From the NCBI GenBank assembly GCA_016794525.1, contig JAEUJY010000090.1:40877-104876 (forward strand): a stretch of 64,000 nt of DNA. The letters run 5' to 3'. Both the position numbers and the translations under genes were made by a program. Below the pieces are notes generated by a model. That model saw only the letters and a list, made by a program, of their open reading frames with translations, was not told where the DNA came from and made no database searches. Positions 8,888-17,784 of this stretch are shown here, in pieces; positions within the stretch are counted from its first letter, which is position 1; every line of letters starts with the position of its first letter. This DNA comes from Myxococcales bacterium (GTDB lineage Bacteria; Myxococcota_A; Polyangia; Haliangiales; Haliangiaceae).

Positions 8888-10120
8888 CTACATCGGCTTC
8901 GGGCTCAGCCGCAGCGACCGCGCCAGCGCCTCGAGCTCGAGGCCGGCCACCGGCAGCGTCGGCACGATCCGGCGGAGGTTGGCCGCGACGAACGGATCGG
9001 CGTCGGGCTCGGCCTGGTACAGCTCGCCGACCTCCGCCAGCCGCAGCGTCTGCGCGCGCGCCCGCGCCGCCTGGTGGGCCAGCCGCTCGCCGGCGCCCTG
9101 ATCGCGCGCCACCTCGTCGATCGTCGCCGCCAGGTCGTGGGCCATGCGGACGCCGTGGTTGAGCGAGTGCGACGCCAGCGGCGACAGCTGGTGGGCCGCC
9201 TCGCCCACCAGCCACGCCGCCCCGACGCACGCGCGCTCGGCGACGCCGACCTGGGTCCACTGCACCTGCGACCAGCTCACCACGCCGATCGGCAGGTGGA
9301 CCCACGGCAGGTGCGCGTCGATCATCATCGCCAGGTCGGCGCGATCGGGCGTGTGGCGGGCGTCGAGCCACGCGGCCATGAGCGGCGTCGAGGCCGGCAG
9401 CTGGAACGTCAGGCGCAGCCGGCGGTGAGGCGCCGGCCACAGCGCCGCCACCGCGTCGCCGACGTAGACGTGGGCCTCGGGCCCCGGGGTCCAGCCGCTG
9501 GCGAACTCGAACGCCACCGTCGCCATCGGCGCGCCGATCGCGCGCCAGCCGATGCCGAGCTGCTGCCGGGCCACCGACTCGAACCCGTCGGCCGCGATCA
9601 GGTGGGTCGGCTCGTGGCGGGCGGTGCGCACGACGACACCCTCCATGTGCGAGACGCCGTAGCCGGCCGAGTCGCGGTCGAGCACGTCGACCTCGACCGC
9701 CACCCGGTCGGACACCCGGTCGACCCGGGCCAGCCGCCGGTGGCGCGCGACCTTCACCTGGCGCTGACGCAGCGCCTCCTCGAGCGAGTCGCGCACGACG
9801 CGCAGCGGCAGGACCGCCGCCGGCCCGGGCCGCACGGCGGTCTCGTGCAGCCGCAGCGCCGCGACGCGCCGCGTCCCGTCGTGGACGACGACCGTGTCGA
9901 CCGGGTGCGCCGCGTGGGCGAGGTCGAGCCGGGCGCCGGCGTCGTCGAGCCGCTCGACCACGTCGGGGTGCAAGATCACGTGGAAGTCGTCGTCGCGGGC
10001 GTCCCAGCGCTCGTCGACCACCTCCACGTCGACGCCGCGCTGGCGGAGGAAGAGCGCCGCCGCAAGGCCCGCGGGTCCTGCGCCAGCGACGAGCACCGAG
10101 TGTCGATCTTTGCGCGCCAT
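8888..10120 (-). CDS. FAD-dependent monooxygenase (PHBH-like)
   Basis: 410 residues. GGGAGG 7 nt upstream supports the ATG. The dinucleotide-binding motif VAGAGPAGLAAALFLRQRG opens the protein, followed by Glu at the end of strand 2 (VEVVDE). The second FAD motif, normally GDAAHxxxPxxGxG, reads GEAAHQLSPLASHSLN. Thus the Asp is replaced by Glu and the Gly-rich turn is altered, but the NHGVRMAHDLA continuation is standard. Members hydroxylate aromatic or polyketide substrates with NAD(P)H and O2. No pathway genes flank it, so the substrate is unknown. The GEAAH variant may reflect a non-standard chemistry. Confidence 0.88.
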   Translation of the reverse strand: MARKDRHSVLVAGAGPAGLAAALFLRQRGVDVEVVDERWDARDDDFHVILHPDVVERLDDAGARLDLAHAAHPVDTVVVHDGTRRVAALRLHETAVRPGPAAVLPLRVVRDSLEEALRQRQVKVARHRRLARVDRVSDRVAVEVDVLDRDSAGYGVSHMEGVVVRTARHEPTHLIAADGFESVARQQLGIGWRAIGAPMATVAFEFASGWTPGPEAHVYVGDAVAALWPAPHRRLRLTFQLPASTPLMAAWLDARHTPDRADLAMMIDAHLPWVHLPIGVVSWSQVQWTQVGVAERACVGAAWLVGEAAHQLSPLASHSLNHGVRMAHDLAATIDEVARDQGAGERLAHQAARARAQTLRLAEVGELYQAEPDADPFVAANLRRIVPTLPVAGLELEALARSLRLSPKPM

Positions 10121-10194
10121 GACGACCTCCCGGGGCCGAACCGAGCCCCATGGTCAGCGCAAGCAAGGCGCAGGCCGGGACGCGCGCCCACCGC

Positions 10195-10506
10195 TCACTG
10201 CGGGCAGGGGCCGCTGGCGCCGCAGCACACCGCGCCGCACGCGTCGCCGCCGATCGGCCCGGCCGCCGCGCAGCTGTCGCCGGCGCCGCACGCGGCGTTC
10301 TCGCCGCACCGGCACACGCCGCGATCGCAGCGCTCGCCGGCCGCACAGCACCCGGCCCCGCAGGCCGGGCCCGCCACGCACCCGCCGCTGGGCCCACACG
10401 ACGCCATCGCGGCGTCCCAGGGCGCGTCCATCGCCGCGTCGATCGGCGGGCCGTCGGCGCCACCGCAGCCGAGCAGCAGGAGCACCGCGAGGGAGACGCG
10501 CGCCAT
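10195..10506 (-). CDS. Small Cys-rich lipoprotein
   Basis: 103 residues with signal MARVSLAVLLLLGC (Cys14 lipidated), then two or three modules such as CGAGCCAAGERC and CGAVCCGASGPC that resemble half of the disulfide repeats in the other Cys-rich lipoproteins here. The frame is open far upstream, but the signal peptide and a TACGTT box 6 nt before the ATG fix the start at 10506. It lies 53 bp downstream of the protease gene and 74 bp upstream of the monooxygenase gene on the same strand. Function unknown. Confidence 0.75.
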   Translation of the reverse strand: MARVSLAVLLLLGCGGADGPPIDAAMDAPWDAAMASCGPSGGCVAGPACGAGCCAAGERCDRGVCRCGENAACGAGDSCAAAGPIGGDACGAVCCGASGPCPQ

Positions 10507-10512
10507 GCCTCG

Positions 10513-10518
10513 AACGTA
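10513..10518 (-). promoter_or_regulatory. TANNNT -10-like box (TACGTT) with possible -35
   Basis: On the minus strand TACGTT ends 6 nt before the ATG at 10506. TTGCGG lies 16 bp further upstream (10535-10540), giving a near-consensus sigma-70-type pair. No Shine-Dalgarno sequence is present. Confidence 0.5.
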
Positions 10519-10559
10519 ACGATCCGCGCGCGCCCCGCAAGCCTCGCCCGCGTCGCGGC

Positions 10560-12188
10560 TCACCGCAGCGACGGCAGCGCCACGTCGGTCGCGTCGCCCC
10601 AGGTGCCGGCGTTGCGCGCGGTCCCGCCGGTGGCCCAGACGTACCAGGTGTGGGTCGCGCCCCGGAACACCGCGACGTCGGCCTTGCCGTCGCCGTTGTA
10701 GTCGCCGGGGACCAGCGCGTCGCCGGCCTGCCCCCACGCCTGCGAGGTCGTGCCGTTGGTGCTGCTGCGGATGACGTGCCAGCGGAAGTCGGTCGGGCGG
10801 TAGACCGCGAGGTCGCGCAGCCCGTCGCCGTCGTAGTCGGCGGCCACCGGCACGTCGCCGGCCTGGCCCCACTGCCGCGCCAGCAGCGTCCCGTCGGTGG
10901 AGCGCACGACGTACCAGATGCCGTCGCCCGGCCGCCACACGCCGACGTCGGCGCGCTGGTCGCCGTCGTAGTCGCCGGCGACCGGCACGTCGCCCGCCTG
11001 GCCCCACTGCGTGGTCCACACCTGGCCGTCGCTGCTGTTGATCCCGTACCAGAAGCCGTTGCCCGGGCGCCACACCGCGACGTCGGTCTTGCCGTCGCTG
11101 TCGTAGTCACCGGGGACCAGCACGTCGTCCGGATCGCCCCAGTACCTGATGGTCAGGCCGTTGTCGGAGCTGCGCCGGGTGACCCAGGCGCCCGTGCTCG
11201 GCCGCCAGAACGTGCGATCGGTCTTGCCGTCGCCGTCGAAGTCGCCGAGCACCGGCTGATCGCCCTGGGCCCCCCACGCGTCGCTGGTCGCCGCGCCCGT
11301 CGCGCTGCCGATCACGTACCAGGTGCCGTTGCCGGGGCGCCACACCGAGACGTCGGTCTTGCGGTCGCCGTCGAAGTCGGCCTTCACCGCCGGCGCGATC
11401 GTGCGCTCGATCCAGCTGCGGAACGCCGGCACGCTGGCCTGGCCCGAGCCCGACAGGTCGAGGTTCCACCAGCTGTTGACGCCGGCCAGCGCGGCGCCGA
11501 GGAAGCACGGTCCACCCGAGTCGCCCGGCAAGGTCATCTGCCCGGCCGCGTTGACCGGGGTCGCGAAGGTGCCAGCGCTGTATGGCGTCGCGATCTGCGT
11601 GGCGCTGCGCAGCCCGGTCGAAGCGGTCAGGCAGTTGCCGTAGGCGAGCCACGTGCCGTTCGGGCACGTCCCCGACGGCCCCACCGGGTACGCGTCGACG
11701 GCGCCGTAGCCGTAGCTGGTGACCGCGTTGCCGTGGATCGACGTCTCGGAGCCGGTGTACAGCACCGCGCTCGGGACATCGCTCGGCATCGGGCTCGCCA
11801 GGTGCAGCATCGCGACGTCGGAGGTCGGGTGGTTGACGACGCGGTCGACGGTGCGCGACACGACGGTATCGGGACGCACGCTGCTGGCGGTGGAGCCGAT
11901 CGGCAGGCCGCAGTGCTTGGCGGTGAGCACCCACGACGGCGCCACCAGCGTGCCGGAGCACCCGATGCCGGGCGGGAACGCGACGTAGAGGATCGAGCGG
12001 GTGTGGACCGGCGTGGTGCCGTCCCACGGGGTGACGAGGGCGCCGTTCTTGACCTCGGCCTCGTCGGCGCCGAGCGTCGGATCGTCGACGCAGGCGCCGA
12101 GCCCGGCGAGGGCGGCGAGCGCGGTGAGGCCGATGGCGCGATCGGCGAGACGAGGGCGGCGGCGGGAAGGTGGCGTGGCGGTGAGCAT
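10560..12188 (-). CDS. Trypsin-like (S1) serine protease with six FG-GAP/VCBS-type repeats, lipoprotein
   Basis: 542 residues. GAAAGG 6 nt before the ATG at 12188 favours this start over one 19 codons upstream. The signal ends in a lipobox (LAGLGAC). The catalytic triad is visible: His in VLTAKHC, Asp in TSDVAMLHL, Ser in LPGDSGGPC. The C-terminal ~270 residues hold six repeats of ~49 residues, each starting with a calcium-type DxDxDG loop (FDGDRKTDVSVWRPG, YDGDQRADVGVWRPG and so on) and containing W-Y-V. Such repeats form beta-propeller-like surface modules. Together this is a secreted or surface protease with a binding module, useful for attacking protein in prey or matrix. The last repeat is divergent. 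Confidence 0.92.
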   Translation of the reverse strand: MLTATPPSRRRPRLADRAIGLTALAALAGLGACVDDPTLGADEAEVKNGALVTPWDGTTPVHTRSILYVAFPPGIGCSGTLVAPSWVLTAKHCGLPIGSTASSVRPDTVVSRTVDRVVNHPTSDVAMLHLASPMPSDVPSAVLYTGSETSIHGNAVTSYGYGAVDAYPVGPSGTCPNGTWLAYGNCLTASTGLRSATQIATPYSAGTFATPVNAAGQMTLPGDSGGPCFLGAALAGVNSWWNLDLSGSGQASVPAFRSWIERTIAPAVKADFDGDRKTDVSVWRPGNGTWYVIGSATGAATSDAWGAQGDQPVLGDFDGDGKTDRTFWRPSTGAWVTRRSSDNGLTIRYWGDPDDVLVPGDYDSDGKTDVAVWRPGNGFWYGINSSDGQVWTTQWGQAGDVPVAGDYDGDQRADVGVWRPGDGIWYVVRSTDGTLLARQWGQAGDVPVAADYDGDGLRDLAVYRPTDFRWHVIRSSTNGTTSQAWGQAGDALVPGDYNGDGKADVAVFRGATHTWYVWATGGTARNAGTWGDATDVALPSLR

Positions 12189-12298
12189 GGTGAGCCTTTC
12201 GGTTGGAACGCCGAGGTAGCGGTGGCCGACCGCGGTCTGTGACACGCCACGACGTCAAAACTTCACGACCCGGGCCGGCCACCGTGCGACCGTGCGGG

Positions 12299-13132
12299 AT
12301 GCCTCGCCACGCGCTGTCGCTCCTGCTCGTGATCGCGTCGGGTTGCGAGCCGACGACGCCGCTGCCCGGCCCCACGCCGCCGGCGCCCGGCGCGGCGCCG
12401 ACGCCCGCGCCGCCCACGCTCCCCGAGGCGCCCGCCGCCGACGCGCCGCCCCGGTTCGGCATCGGCGGCGGCGAGGACGCGCGCGAGACCCACGTCGCGT
12501 TCGACGCGCCGCGCGACCTGATCGCCGCCAGCGCCCGGGTGGTGATCGATCGCGTCGCGCCGCGCGGCCTCAACTTCTTCGCGCTGCAGGTCGACTTCGC
12601 CAACGGCACCTGGGCCCACGGCGGCGTCCAGGACGTCGACGGGCCGGACGGCGCGCGGACCCGCCAGGTCAACTGGGGCGGGCTGGTCGATCGCGGCGGC
12701 GGCACCGCCGACTACGACGAGATGGACGACGTCGCCGACCTCGCGCGGATCCAGAACCCGCCGGTCGGCCAGCACGTCGGTCCGTACCCGTGGCAGACCG
12801 GCGTGGCGTACGAGTACCGCGTCGAGCGCGGCGCCCAGGTCACGCTGCCGCCCGGCGACTACCAGCTGATCCCCGATCGCCCGGTCGTCCACGTGCCTCA
12901 CGCGCGGACGATGTGGGCGTGGCGGTTCACGGTGCGCCCGGTCGCCGGCGACGGACCGACGTACGCGGCCGTGCTCTACGACGGCGCGGCCACCTTCACC
13001 AGCTTCTACCTGTGGAACGAGTCGGGCTACGGCTCGACCGACGCCGCGCAGCACACCTCGTGGTCGACGCCGCGCTACCGCCAGGCCGGCGCCACCGCCG
13101 ACGTCGCCGCGACGAGTTGGCAGCGCTTCTGA
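12299..13132 (+). CDS. Lipoprotein of unknown function
   Basis: 277 residues from the ATG at 12299. Upstream codons in frame have no signal sequence, whereas MPRHALSLLLVIASGC gives a clean lipobox at Cys16. A Pro/Ala-rich tether (about 17-50) leads to a compact beta-rich domain with no motif I recognise (phrases: VRIDRVAPRG-like strand, VNWGGLVDRGGG, YEYRVERG, MWAWRFTV). It is divergent from the S1 protease across 110 bp. Aromatic residues at the end (SFYLWNESGYG) resemble carbohydrate-contact loops, but that is only a guess. Confidence 0.7.
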   Translation: MPRHALSLLLVIASGCEPTTPLPGPTPPAPGAAPTPAPPTLPEAPAADAPPRFGIGGGEDARETHVAFDAPRDLIAASARVVIDRVAPRGLNFFALQVDFANGTWAHGGVQDVDGPDGARTRQVNWGGLVDRGGGTADYDEMDDVADLARIQNPPVGQHVGPYPWQTGVAYEYRVERGAQVTLPPGDYQLIPDRPVVHVPHARTMWAWRFTVRPVAGDGPTYAAVLYDGAATFTSFYLWNESGYGSTDAAQHTSWSTPRYRQAGATADVAATSWQRF

Positions 13133-13180
13133 ATTCCCGGGGCTCGTCGCCGGGCCCCACCCGCCGCCCACCCGCGGGCC

Positions 13181-13186
13181 TATGCT
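13181..13186 (+). promoter_or_regulatory. TANNNT -10-like box (TATGCT), 7 nt before ATG
   Basis: TATGCT ends 7 nt before the ATG at 13194. If it is a -10 element, the ATG at 13182 lies inside it and cannot be the start, which supports 13194. Confidence 0.45.
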
Positions 13187-13193
13187 CGCGGCC

Positions 13194-15152
13194 ATGCGCA
13201 CACCCTCTCGCCGCCGCGCGCGGCTCGCCCTGGCCGTGTCGACCGCGGTGCTCGGCGCCGCCACCGTCCGGATCGCCGCGCCCGCGGCCAAGCCCGTCCC
13301 TCCGCCGGCCTTCCCGTCGGAGATCCCGGCGACGTTCACGCCGCGCACCGCCAGCTTCGACTTCGAGCGCCGCGACGTGATGATCCCGATGCGCGACGGC
13401 GTGAAGCTGCACACGGTGATCCTGGTGCCGCGCGGCGCCAAGGGCGCGGCGATGCTGCTGACCCGCACGCCGTACGACGCCGACGCCATGACCACCCGCC
13501 GCGCCAGCCCGCACCTCGGCCCGACGCTGCAGGGCTACGACAACGCCACCGACGTCATCGTCGACGGCGGCTACATCCGCGTGGTCCAGGACGTCCGCGG
13601 CAAGCACGGGTCCGAGGGCGACTACGTGATCAACCGCCCGCTGCGCGGCCCGCAGAACCCGACCGCGGTCGATCACGCCACCGACACCTACGACACGATC
13701 GACTGGCTGGTGAAGAACGTCCCCGAGAGCAACGGCCGGGTCGGCATCCTCGGCATCTCGTACGACGGCTTCACGCCGCTGATGGCGCTGGTCGATCCGC
13801 ACCCCGCGCTCAAGGTCGCGGTGCCGATGAACCCGCTGGTCGACGGCTGGATCGGCGACGACTGGTTCCACCACGGCGCGTTCCGCCAGCTCGGCGCGTC
13901 GTACATCTACGAGCAGGAGGCCAGCCGCAAGAACGAGTACCCGTGGTGGACCGGCGTCACCGACGACTACGAGCTGTTCCTGCGCGCGGGATCCGCCGGC
14001 GAGCTGGGCCGGCAGCGTGGCCTCGACGAGCTGGGCTTCTGGCAGAAGCTGGTCGCGCACCCGAGCTACGACGCGTACTGGCGCGATCAGGCGGTCGACA
14101 AGCTGCTCGCGGCGCGCCCGCTGACGGTGCCGGTGATGCTGGTGCACAGCCTCTGGGATCAGGAGGACATCTACGGCGCGCCGGCGGTGTACCGGGCGCT
14201 CGAGCCCAAGGACACCGGCAACGACAAGGTGTTCCTGGTGCTCGGCCCGTGGCACCACGGGCAGGCGATCAAGGACGGCAGCGCGCTCGGCCCGATCCAT
14301 TTCGACAGCGACACCGCGCTGACGTTCCGGCGCGACGTGCTGGCGCCGTTCCTGGCGCAGTACCTGAAGGACAGCGCCCCGCCGGCCAACGTCGCGCCGG
14401 TCACCGCGTTCGAGACCGGCACCAACGCGTGGCGGCGGCTCACCGCGTGGCCGACCGGCTGCGCGACCGGCTGCACGATCAAGCCGACCCCGCTGTACCT
14501 CGCCGCCGGCGGCGGTCTCCGCTACGCCGCGCCCAGGCCGGGCGACGCGCGCACCACCGAGTGGATCTCCGATCCGGCCAAGCCGACGCCGTTCCGCGCG
14601 CGGCCGATCGACGGCAGCAGCTGGTCGCGCTGGCTGGTCGACGATCAGCGCGAGGCCTCGGGCCGCACCGACGTCGCGGTCTTCACCTCGGACGTGCTGA
14701 CCGCGCCGGTGCAGATCAGCGGCCAGCCGGTCGCCAACCTGATCGCCTCGACCACCGGCACCGACGCCGACTGGGTGGTCAAGCTGATCGACGTCTACCC
14801 CGACGAGGTCGCGGCGCAGCCCGAGCTCGGCGGCTACCAGCTGATGATCGCCGCCGACATCTTCCGCGGTCGCTACCGCGACGGCTACGACAAGCCCAAG
14901 CCGCTCGATCCCGGCAAGGCGCTGCGCTACCGCTTCGCGCTGCCCACCGCCAACCACGTCTTCCTGCCCGGCCACCGCGTCATGGTCCAGGTGCAGTCGA
15001 GCTGGTTCCCGCTCTACGACCGCAACCCGCAGACCTTCGTGCCCAACATCTTCCTGGCCAAGCCGAGCGACTACCAGAAGGCCACGCAGCGCGTCCACCA
15101 CGCGCCGGGGCAGGCCAGCTTCGTCGAGCTGCCGCTGGTCACCCGGCCGTAG
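13194..15152 (+). CDS. CocE/NonD-type (S15-like) hydrolase
   Basis: 652 residues, with a signal peptide at the N-terminus (RRRARLALAVSTAVLGAA). The N-terminal alpha/beta-hydrolase domain begins at MIPMRDGVKLHTVILVPRG and carries the nucleophile elbow GISYDG, followed later by LVHSLWDQEDIYG (acid) and LGPWHHG (His). The C-terminal beta-sandwich (ISGQPVANLIASTTGTDADW) is the jelly-roll domain of X-Pro dipeptidyl-peptidase/cocaine esterase relatives. These enzymes cleave acyl or peptidyl-proline bonds, and this copy is exported. An alternative start at 13182 adds four residues. It is convergent with the cytochrome gene (6 bp apart). Confidence 0.92.
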   Translation: MRTPSRRRARLALAVSTAVLGAATVRIAAPAAKPVPPPAFPSEIPATFTPRTASFDFERRDVMIPMRDGVKLHTVILVPRGAKGAAMLLTRTPYDADAMTTRRASPHLGPTLQGYDNATDVIVDGGYIRVVQDVRGKHGSEGDYVINRPLRGPQNPTAVDHATDTYDTIDWLVKNVPESNGRVGILGISYDGFTPLMALVDPHPALKVAVPMNPLVDGWIGDDWFHHGAFRQLGASYIYEQEASRKNEYPWWTGVTDDYELFLRAGSAGELGRQRGLDELGFWQKLVAHPSYDAYWRDQAVDKLLAARPLTVPVMLVHSLWDQEDIYGAPAVYRALEPKDTGNDKVFLVLGPWHHGQAIKDGSALGPIHFDSDTALTFRRDVLAPFLAQYLKDSAPPANVAPVTAFETGTNAWRRLTAWPTGCATGCTIKPTPLYLAAGGGLRYAAPRPGDARTTEWISDPAKPTPFRARPIDGSSWSRWLVDDQREASGRTDVAVFTSDVLTAPVQISGQPVANLIASTTGTDADWVVKLIDVYPDEVAAQPELGGYQLMIAADIFRGRYRDGYDKPKPLDPGKALRYRFALPTANHVFLPGHRVMVQVQSSWFPLYDRNPQTFVPNIFLAKPSDYQKATQRVHHAPGQASFVELPLVTRP

Positions 15153-15158
15153 CCGCGC

Positions 15159-16337
15159 TCACATGGTCGTGCAGTCGACCGGCGGCATCGCGGCGATCCA
15201 CGCGTGGATCAGCGCGGCGCCCTTGGCGTGGGTCACCGAGCGGCCCAGGAGCGGCATCATCGCGCCGACGGTCTCGGTCGACAGGCGGAAGTACAGGATC
15301 GACGTGTCCGGATCGCCGGGCACGATGTCGAACTCGAAGCCGCCGGTGCCGGCGCCGGCGCTGCCCGGCCGCTTGCAGTAGCCCAGCCGGAACAGGTCGG
15401 TGTTGTCGTGGCCGAGGAACAGCTGCGACGTGATGCCCTGGACCGCGTTGGGGTCGTGGCAGTGCGCGCAGTTGATGTCGAGGTACGACCGCGCCGCCGC
15501 GTCGAGCTCGGCCGGCGGGATCGCCGCGACGCCGCCGGTGTCGAGCGGCCGCAGATCGTAGGCCGCCGGGATGGTCGCGGTCGCCGGCGCGCCGGTCAGC
15601 ATGCCCAGCGCGGCCAGCCGCTCGAGCTGGTTGGTGGTGCCGACCGCGCCACCGTAGGCGTAGCTGCGGTTGAGGTGCCGCGCCTTCATGCCGATCGGCA
15701 CGATCGCCGGGCTGGCGGTCGGCGTCGGCTTGCGCGCGTGGCAGGTCTCGCACTGGTTCTTCTGCGGCACCAGGTAGTTCGCGGTCCGGGCCTGGCCGGC
15801 GTCGTCGACGAAGTCGATCACCTCGAAGGCGCCGGCCGGCGCCAGCTCGGCGTCGGTCTGATCCGCGTTCCACACGTACGGCAGCGGCTGCCAGCCGTCG
15901 GGGTAGCGGACCAGGAGCCGGGTCTCGATCAGCCGGGTGCCGACGGTCGGCGCGCGCAGGTCGGGCGCGAACGCGAAGTTCTTCAGCAGCACCGTGCCGA
16001 CCGGGAACTCGAACGCCAGCTCGGGGTCGTAGCTGGCCGCCGCGCCCGGCGGCAGGTAGACCGCGCGCTGCTTGAGCGCGTAGTCCGAGAACAGCGGCGC
16101 GTTCAGGTCGTAGGGCACGACCCGCTCGTCGGTCGGGTTGAACGTGTAGCCGGTCGCCGGATCCCAGGCGAACAGGTTGTAGGCCGACAGCTTGGTCGGC
16201 GGCGGGGCGGTGACGTCGACGTGGACCGGCTGGCTCAGGTCGACGCCGCCGCCGGCGTCGTCGGCACCGCAGCCGGCGACCGCCGCGACGGCCAGCGCGG
16301 CCAGCGTCGCGCCGAGCGGACGAAGAGAGGAGCGCAT
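15159..16337 (-). CDS. Diheme c-type cytochrome lipoprotein (SO_2930 / HNE_0200 family)
   Basis: 392 residues, lipobox at VAAVAGC. It contains two CxxCH haem-binding motifs, CETCH in the middle and CAHCH near the C-terminus, plus conserved Met/His candidates (HLNRSYAYGG, RLSTETVGAMMPLLG). The layout matches the protein family described in TIGRFAMs as the regular partner of a beta-helix lipoprotein. That partner is the gene immediately upstream, 14 bp away on the same strand. Both are exported, so they probably work together at the cell surface or in the periplasm, perhaps in electron transfer linked to a bound substrate. The function of the pair is not known to me. Confidence 0.88.
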   Translation of the reverse strand: MRSSLRPLGATLAALAVAAVAGCGADDAGGGVDLSQPVHVDVTAPPPTKLSAYNLFAWDPATGYTFNPTDERVVPYDLNAPLFSDYALKQRAVYLPPGAAASYDPELAFEFPVGTVLLKNFAFAPDLRAPTVGTRLIETRLLVRYPDGWQPLPYVWNADQTDAELAPAGAFEVIDFVDDAGQARTANYLVPQKNQCETCHARKPTPTASPAIVPIGMKARHLNRSYAYGGAVGTTNQLERLAALGMLTGAPATATIPAAYDLRPLDTGGVAAIPPAELDAAARSYLDINCAHCHDPNAVQGITSQLFLGHDNTDLFRLGYCKRPGSAGAGTGGFEFDIVPGDPDTSILYFRLSTETVGAMMPLLGRSVTHAKGAALIHAWIAAMPPVDCTTM

Positions 16338-16351
16338 GGCGGCCTCGTGGC

Positions 16352-17716
16352 TCAAGGCAGGACGACGTCGGCGATCGGCCCGCCGTTCAGGGTCGTGCAA
16401 TCGAACGGCGCGAACGGCGCCGCCGGACGGAAGAACGGCACCTGGCTCGACGCCGACTGCTCGGCCAGGTTCATGCTCGCGAACGTGCCGCCGGTGTTGC
16501 CGCCGACGCAGATCCGGTTGGCGTTGCTGTTCATCGCGGCGTCGGTGGAGTTGAACATCGGCTCGCCGACGCTGTCGTAGAGCACGCTGTCGACCGGGTT
16601 GGTCGCGTAGATCAGGATCAGCAGCACGCCGAACTGCAGCGGGTCGTTGAGGTCGGGGTGCAGCCCCGAGCCCATGTGGGTGTTGCGCGCGACGACGATG
16701 TTCTCGCTGCGGAAGTTGGTGATCGTCCCGGCGCCGACGCCCGGCAGGAGGCCGAGGTCGTCCCACTGCCCGGCGATCGTCGCCGTGTTCAGCTCCCACT
16801 TGGTGGTGTCGGGCTCGATCACCAGGCCGCTGATCAGCGCGATGTCGCCGGTGTTGTTGTCCTGGTAGGTGTTGCCGGTGATCTCGACGCGGCGCGACGC
16901 CATCGCGAACGTGCCGGTGCCGGCCGGGATCTTGGCGACGGTGCCGCCGGGGGCGAAGTTGGTGTGGTTGTTGTTGCGGATGATGTTGTCGCGCAGCCGC
17001 ACGTCGCGCCCGACGATCGGGTTGCCCGGCAGGTCGAACGCGACGATGCCCGCGGTGTTGTCCTCGGCGGTGTTGCCGTAGACGTCGGCGTACTGGGTGT
17101 TCTCGATCTCGAGGCCGGCGACGTTGCCGGTGACGACGTTGTTGCGGACGATGACGTGCTGGCACTGGCCGACGTAGAGGCCGGCGTCGGAGGCGTGCTC
17201 GGCGCGGCTGTCCTCGACCAGCACGTGCTGCGACTTGACCGGGTAGATGCCGTAGGCGCCGTTGGTCGAGTCCGACGGCGTGGTCCAGGTGGCGCGGATG
17301 CGGCGGAAGACGACGCCGTCGCTGGCCTCGACGCGGATGCCATCCTTGGGCGCGTCCTGGACGGTCAGGTCCTGGACCAGGAAGTCGTTGCCCTGGACGT
17401 CGACGCCGTTGACCTGCGCGGCGGTGGTCGCGTAGTCGAGCGTCGTGGCCTCGATGCCCTGGCCGATCAGGTGCACGCCGGCGGCGCGGATCGTCAGCGA
17501 GTTGGTCATCGCGAACGTGCCCTTGCCGAGCACGATCGTGGTGTTGGGCGACAGCGTGTTGACCGTGGTCTGCAGCCCGGCGACGTCGCCGCCGTCGATC
17601 TGCACGCACGTGCCGGTGACGTCGGCGCACGAGTTGGTCGGGAAGTTGTTCTCGTCGCTGCCGCAAGCGGCGAGCGCGACGACGAGGCTGGCCGCGGTGA
17701 ACGTCAATCGAGTCAT
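16352..17716 (-). CDS. Parallel beta-helix lipoprotein, partner of the diheme cytochrome
   Basis: 454 residues. GGAGG 5 nt before the ATG gives a strong start. The signal ends at VALAAC. The body is a right-handed parallel beta-helix made of ~22-residue rungs (VLVEDSRAEHASDAGLYVGQ, VIVRNNVVTGNVAGLEIEN and so on) with conserved Asn stacks, like pectate-lyase-type folds. No catalytic Asp/Arg/Lys set can be assigned. Two-gene pairing with the haem protein (TIGR03805 with TIGR03806, from memory) is typical for both families. The TetR gene is divergent, and its candidate operator lies 49 bp upstream of this start. Confidence 0.88.
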   Translation of the reverse strand: MTRLTFTAASLVVALAACGSDENNFPTNSCADVTGTCVQIDGGDVAGLQTTVNTLSPNTTIVLGKGTFAMTNSLTIRAAGVHLIGQGIEATTLDYATTAAQVNGVDVQGNDFLVQDLTVQDAPKDGIRVEASDGVVFRRIRATWTTPSDSTNGAYGIYPVKSQHVLVEDSRAEHASDAGLYVGQCQHVIVRNNVVTGNVAGLEIENTQYADVYGNTAEDNTAGIVAFDLPGNPIVGRDVRLRDNIIRNNNHTNFAPGGTVAKIPAGTGTFAMASRRVEITGNTYQDNNTGDIALISGLVIEPDTTKWELNTATIAGQWDDLGLLPGVGAGTITNFRSENIVVARNTHMGSGLHPDLNDPLQFGVLLILIYATNPVDSVLYDSVGEPMFNSTDAAMNSNANRICVGGNTGGTFASMNLAEQSASSQVPFFRPAAPFAPFDCTTLNGGPIADVVLP

Positions 17717-17725
17717 GGATCCTCC

Positions 17726-17744
17726 GTGCGGTAGGGTGCCGCAC
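17726..17744. promoter_or_regulatory. Inverted repeat in the beta-helix gene leader
   Basis: GTGCGG / CCGCAC with a 7-nt loop lies 10 nt upstream of the beta-helix start and just before its Shine-Dalgarno sequence. It could fold in the mRNA leader or be a second protein site. Confidence 0.35.
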
Positions 17745-17764
17745 CTGCCTTGAGCATTCCGAGG

Positions 17765-17777
17765 GTATGTAACATAC
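17765..17777. promoter_or_regulatory. Candidate TetR operator
   Basis: GTATGT-A-ACATAC is a perfect 13-bp palindrome in the 68-bp gap between divergent genes, 8 bp before the tetR start. It is A+T-rich in a very G+C-rich setting and overlaps possible -10 sequences (TATGTA, TAACAT), so bound repressor would block both directions. Confidence 0.6.
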
Positions 17778-17784
17778 TCGCGGT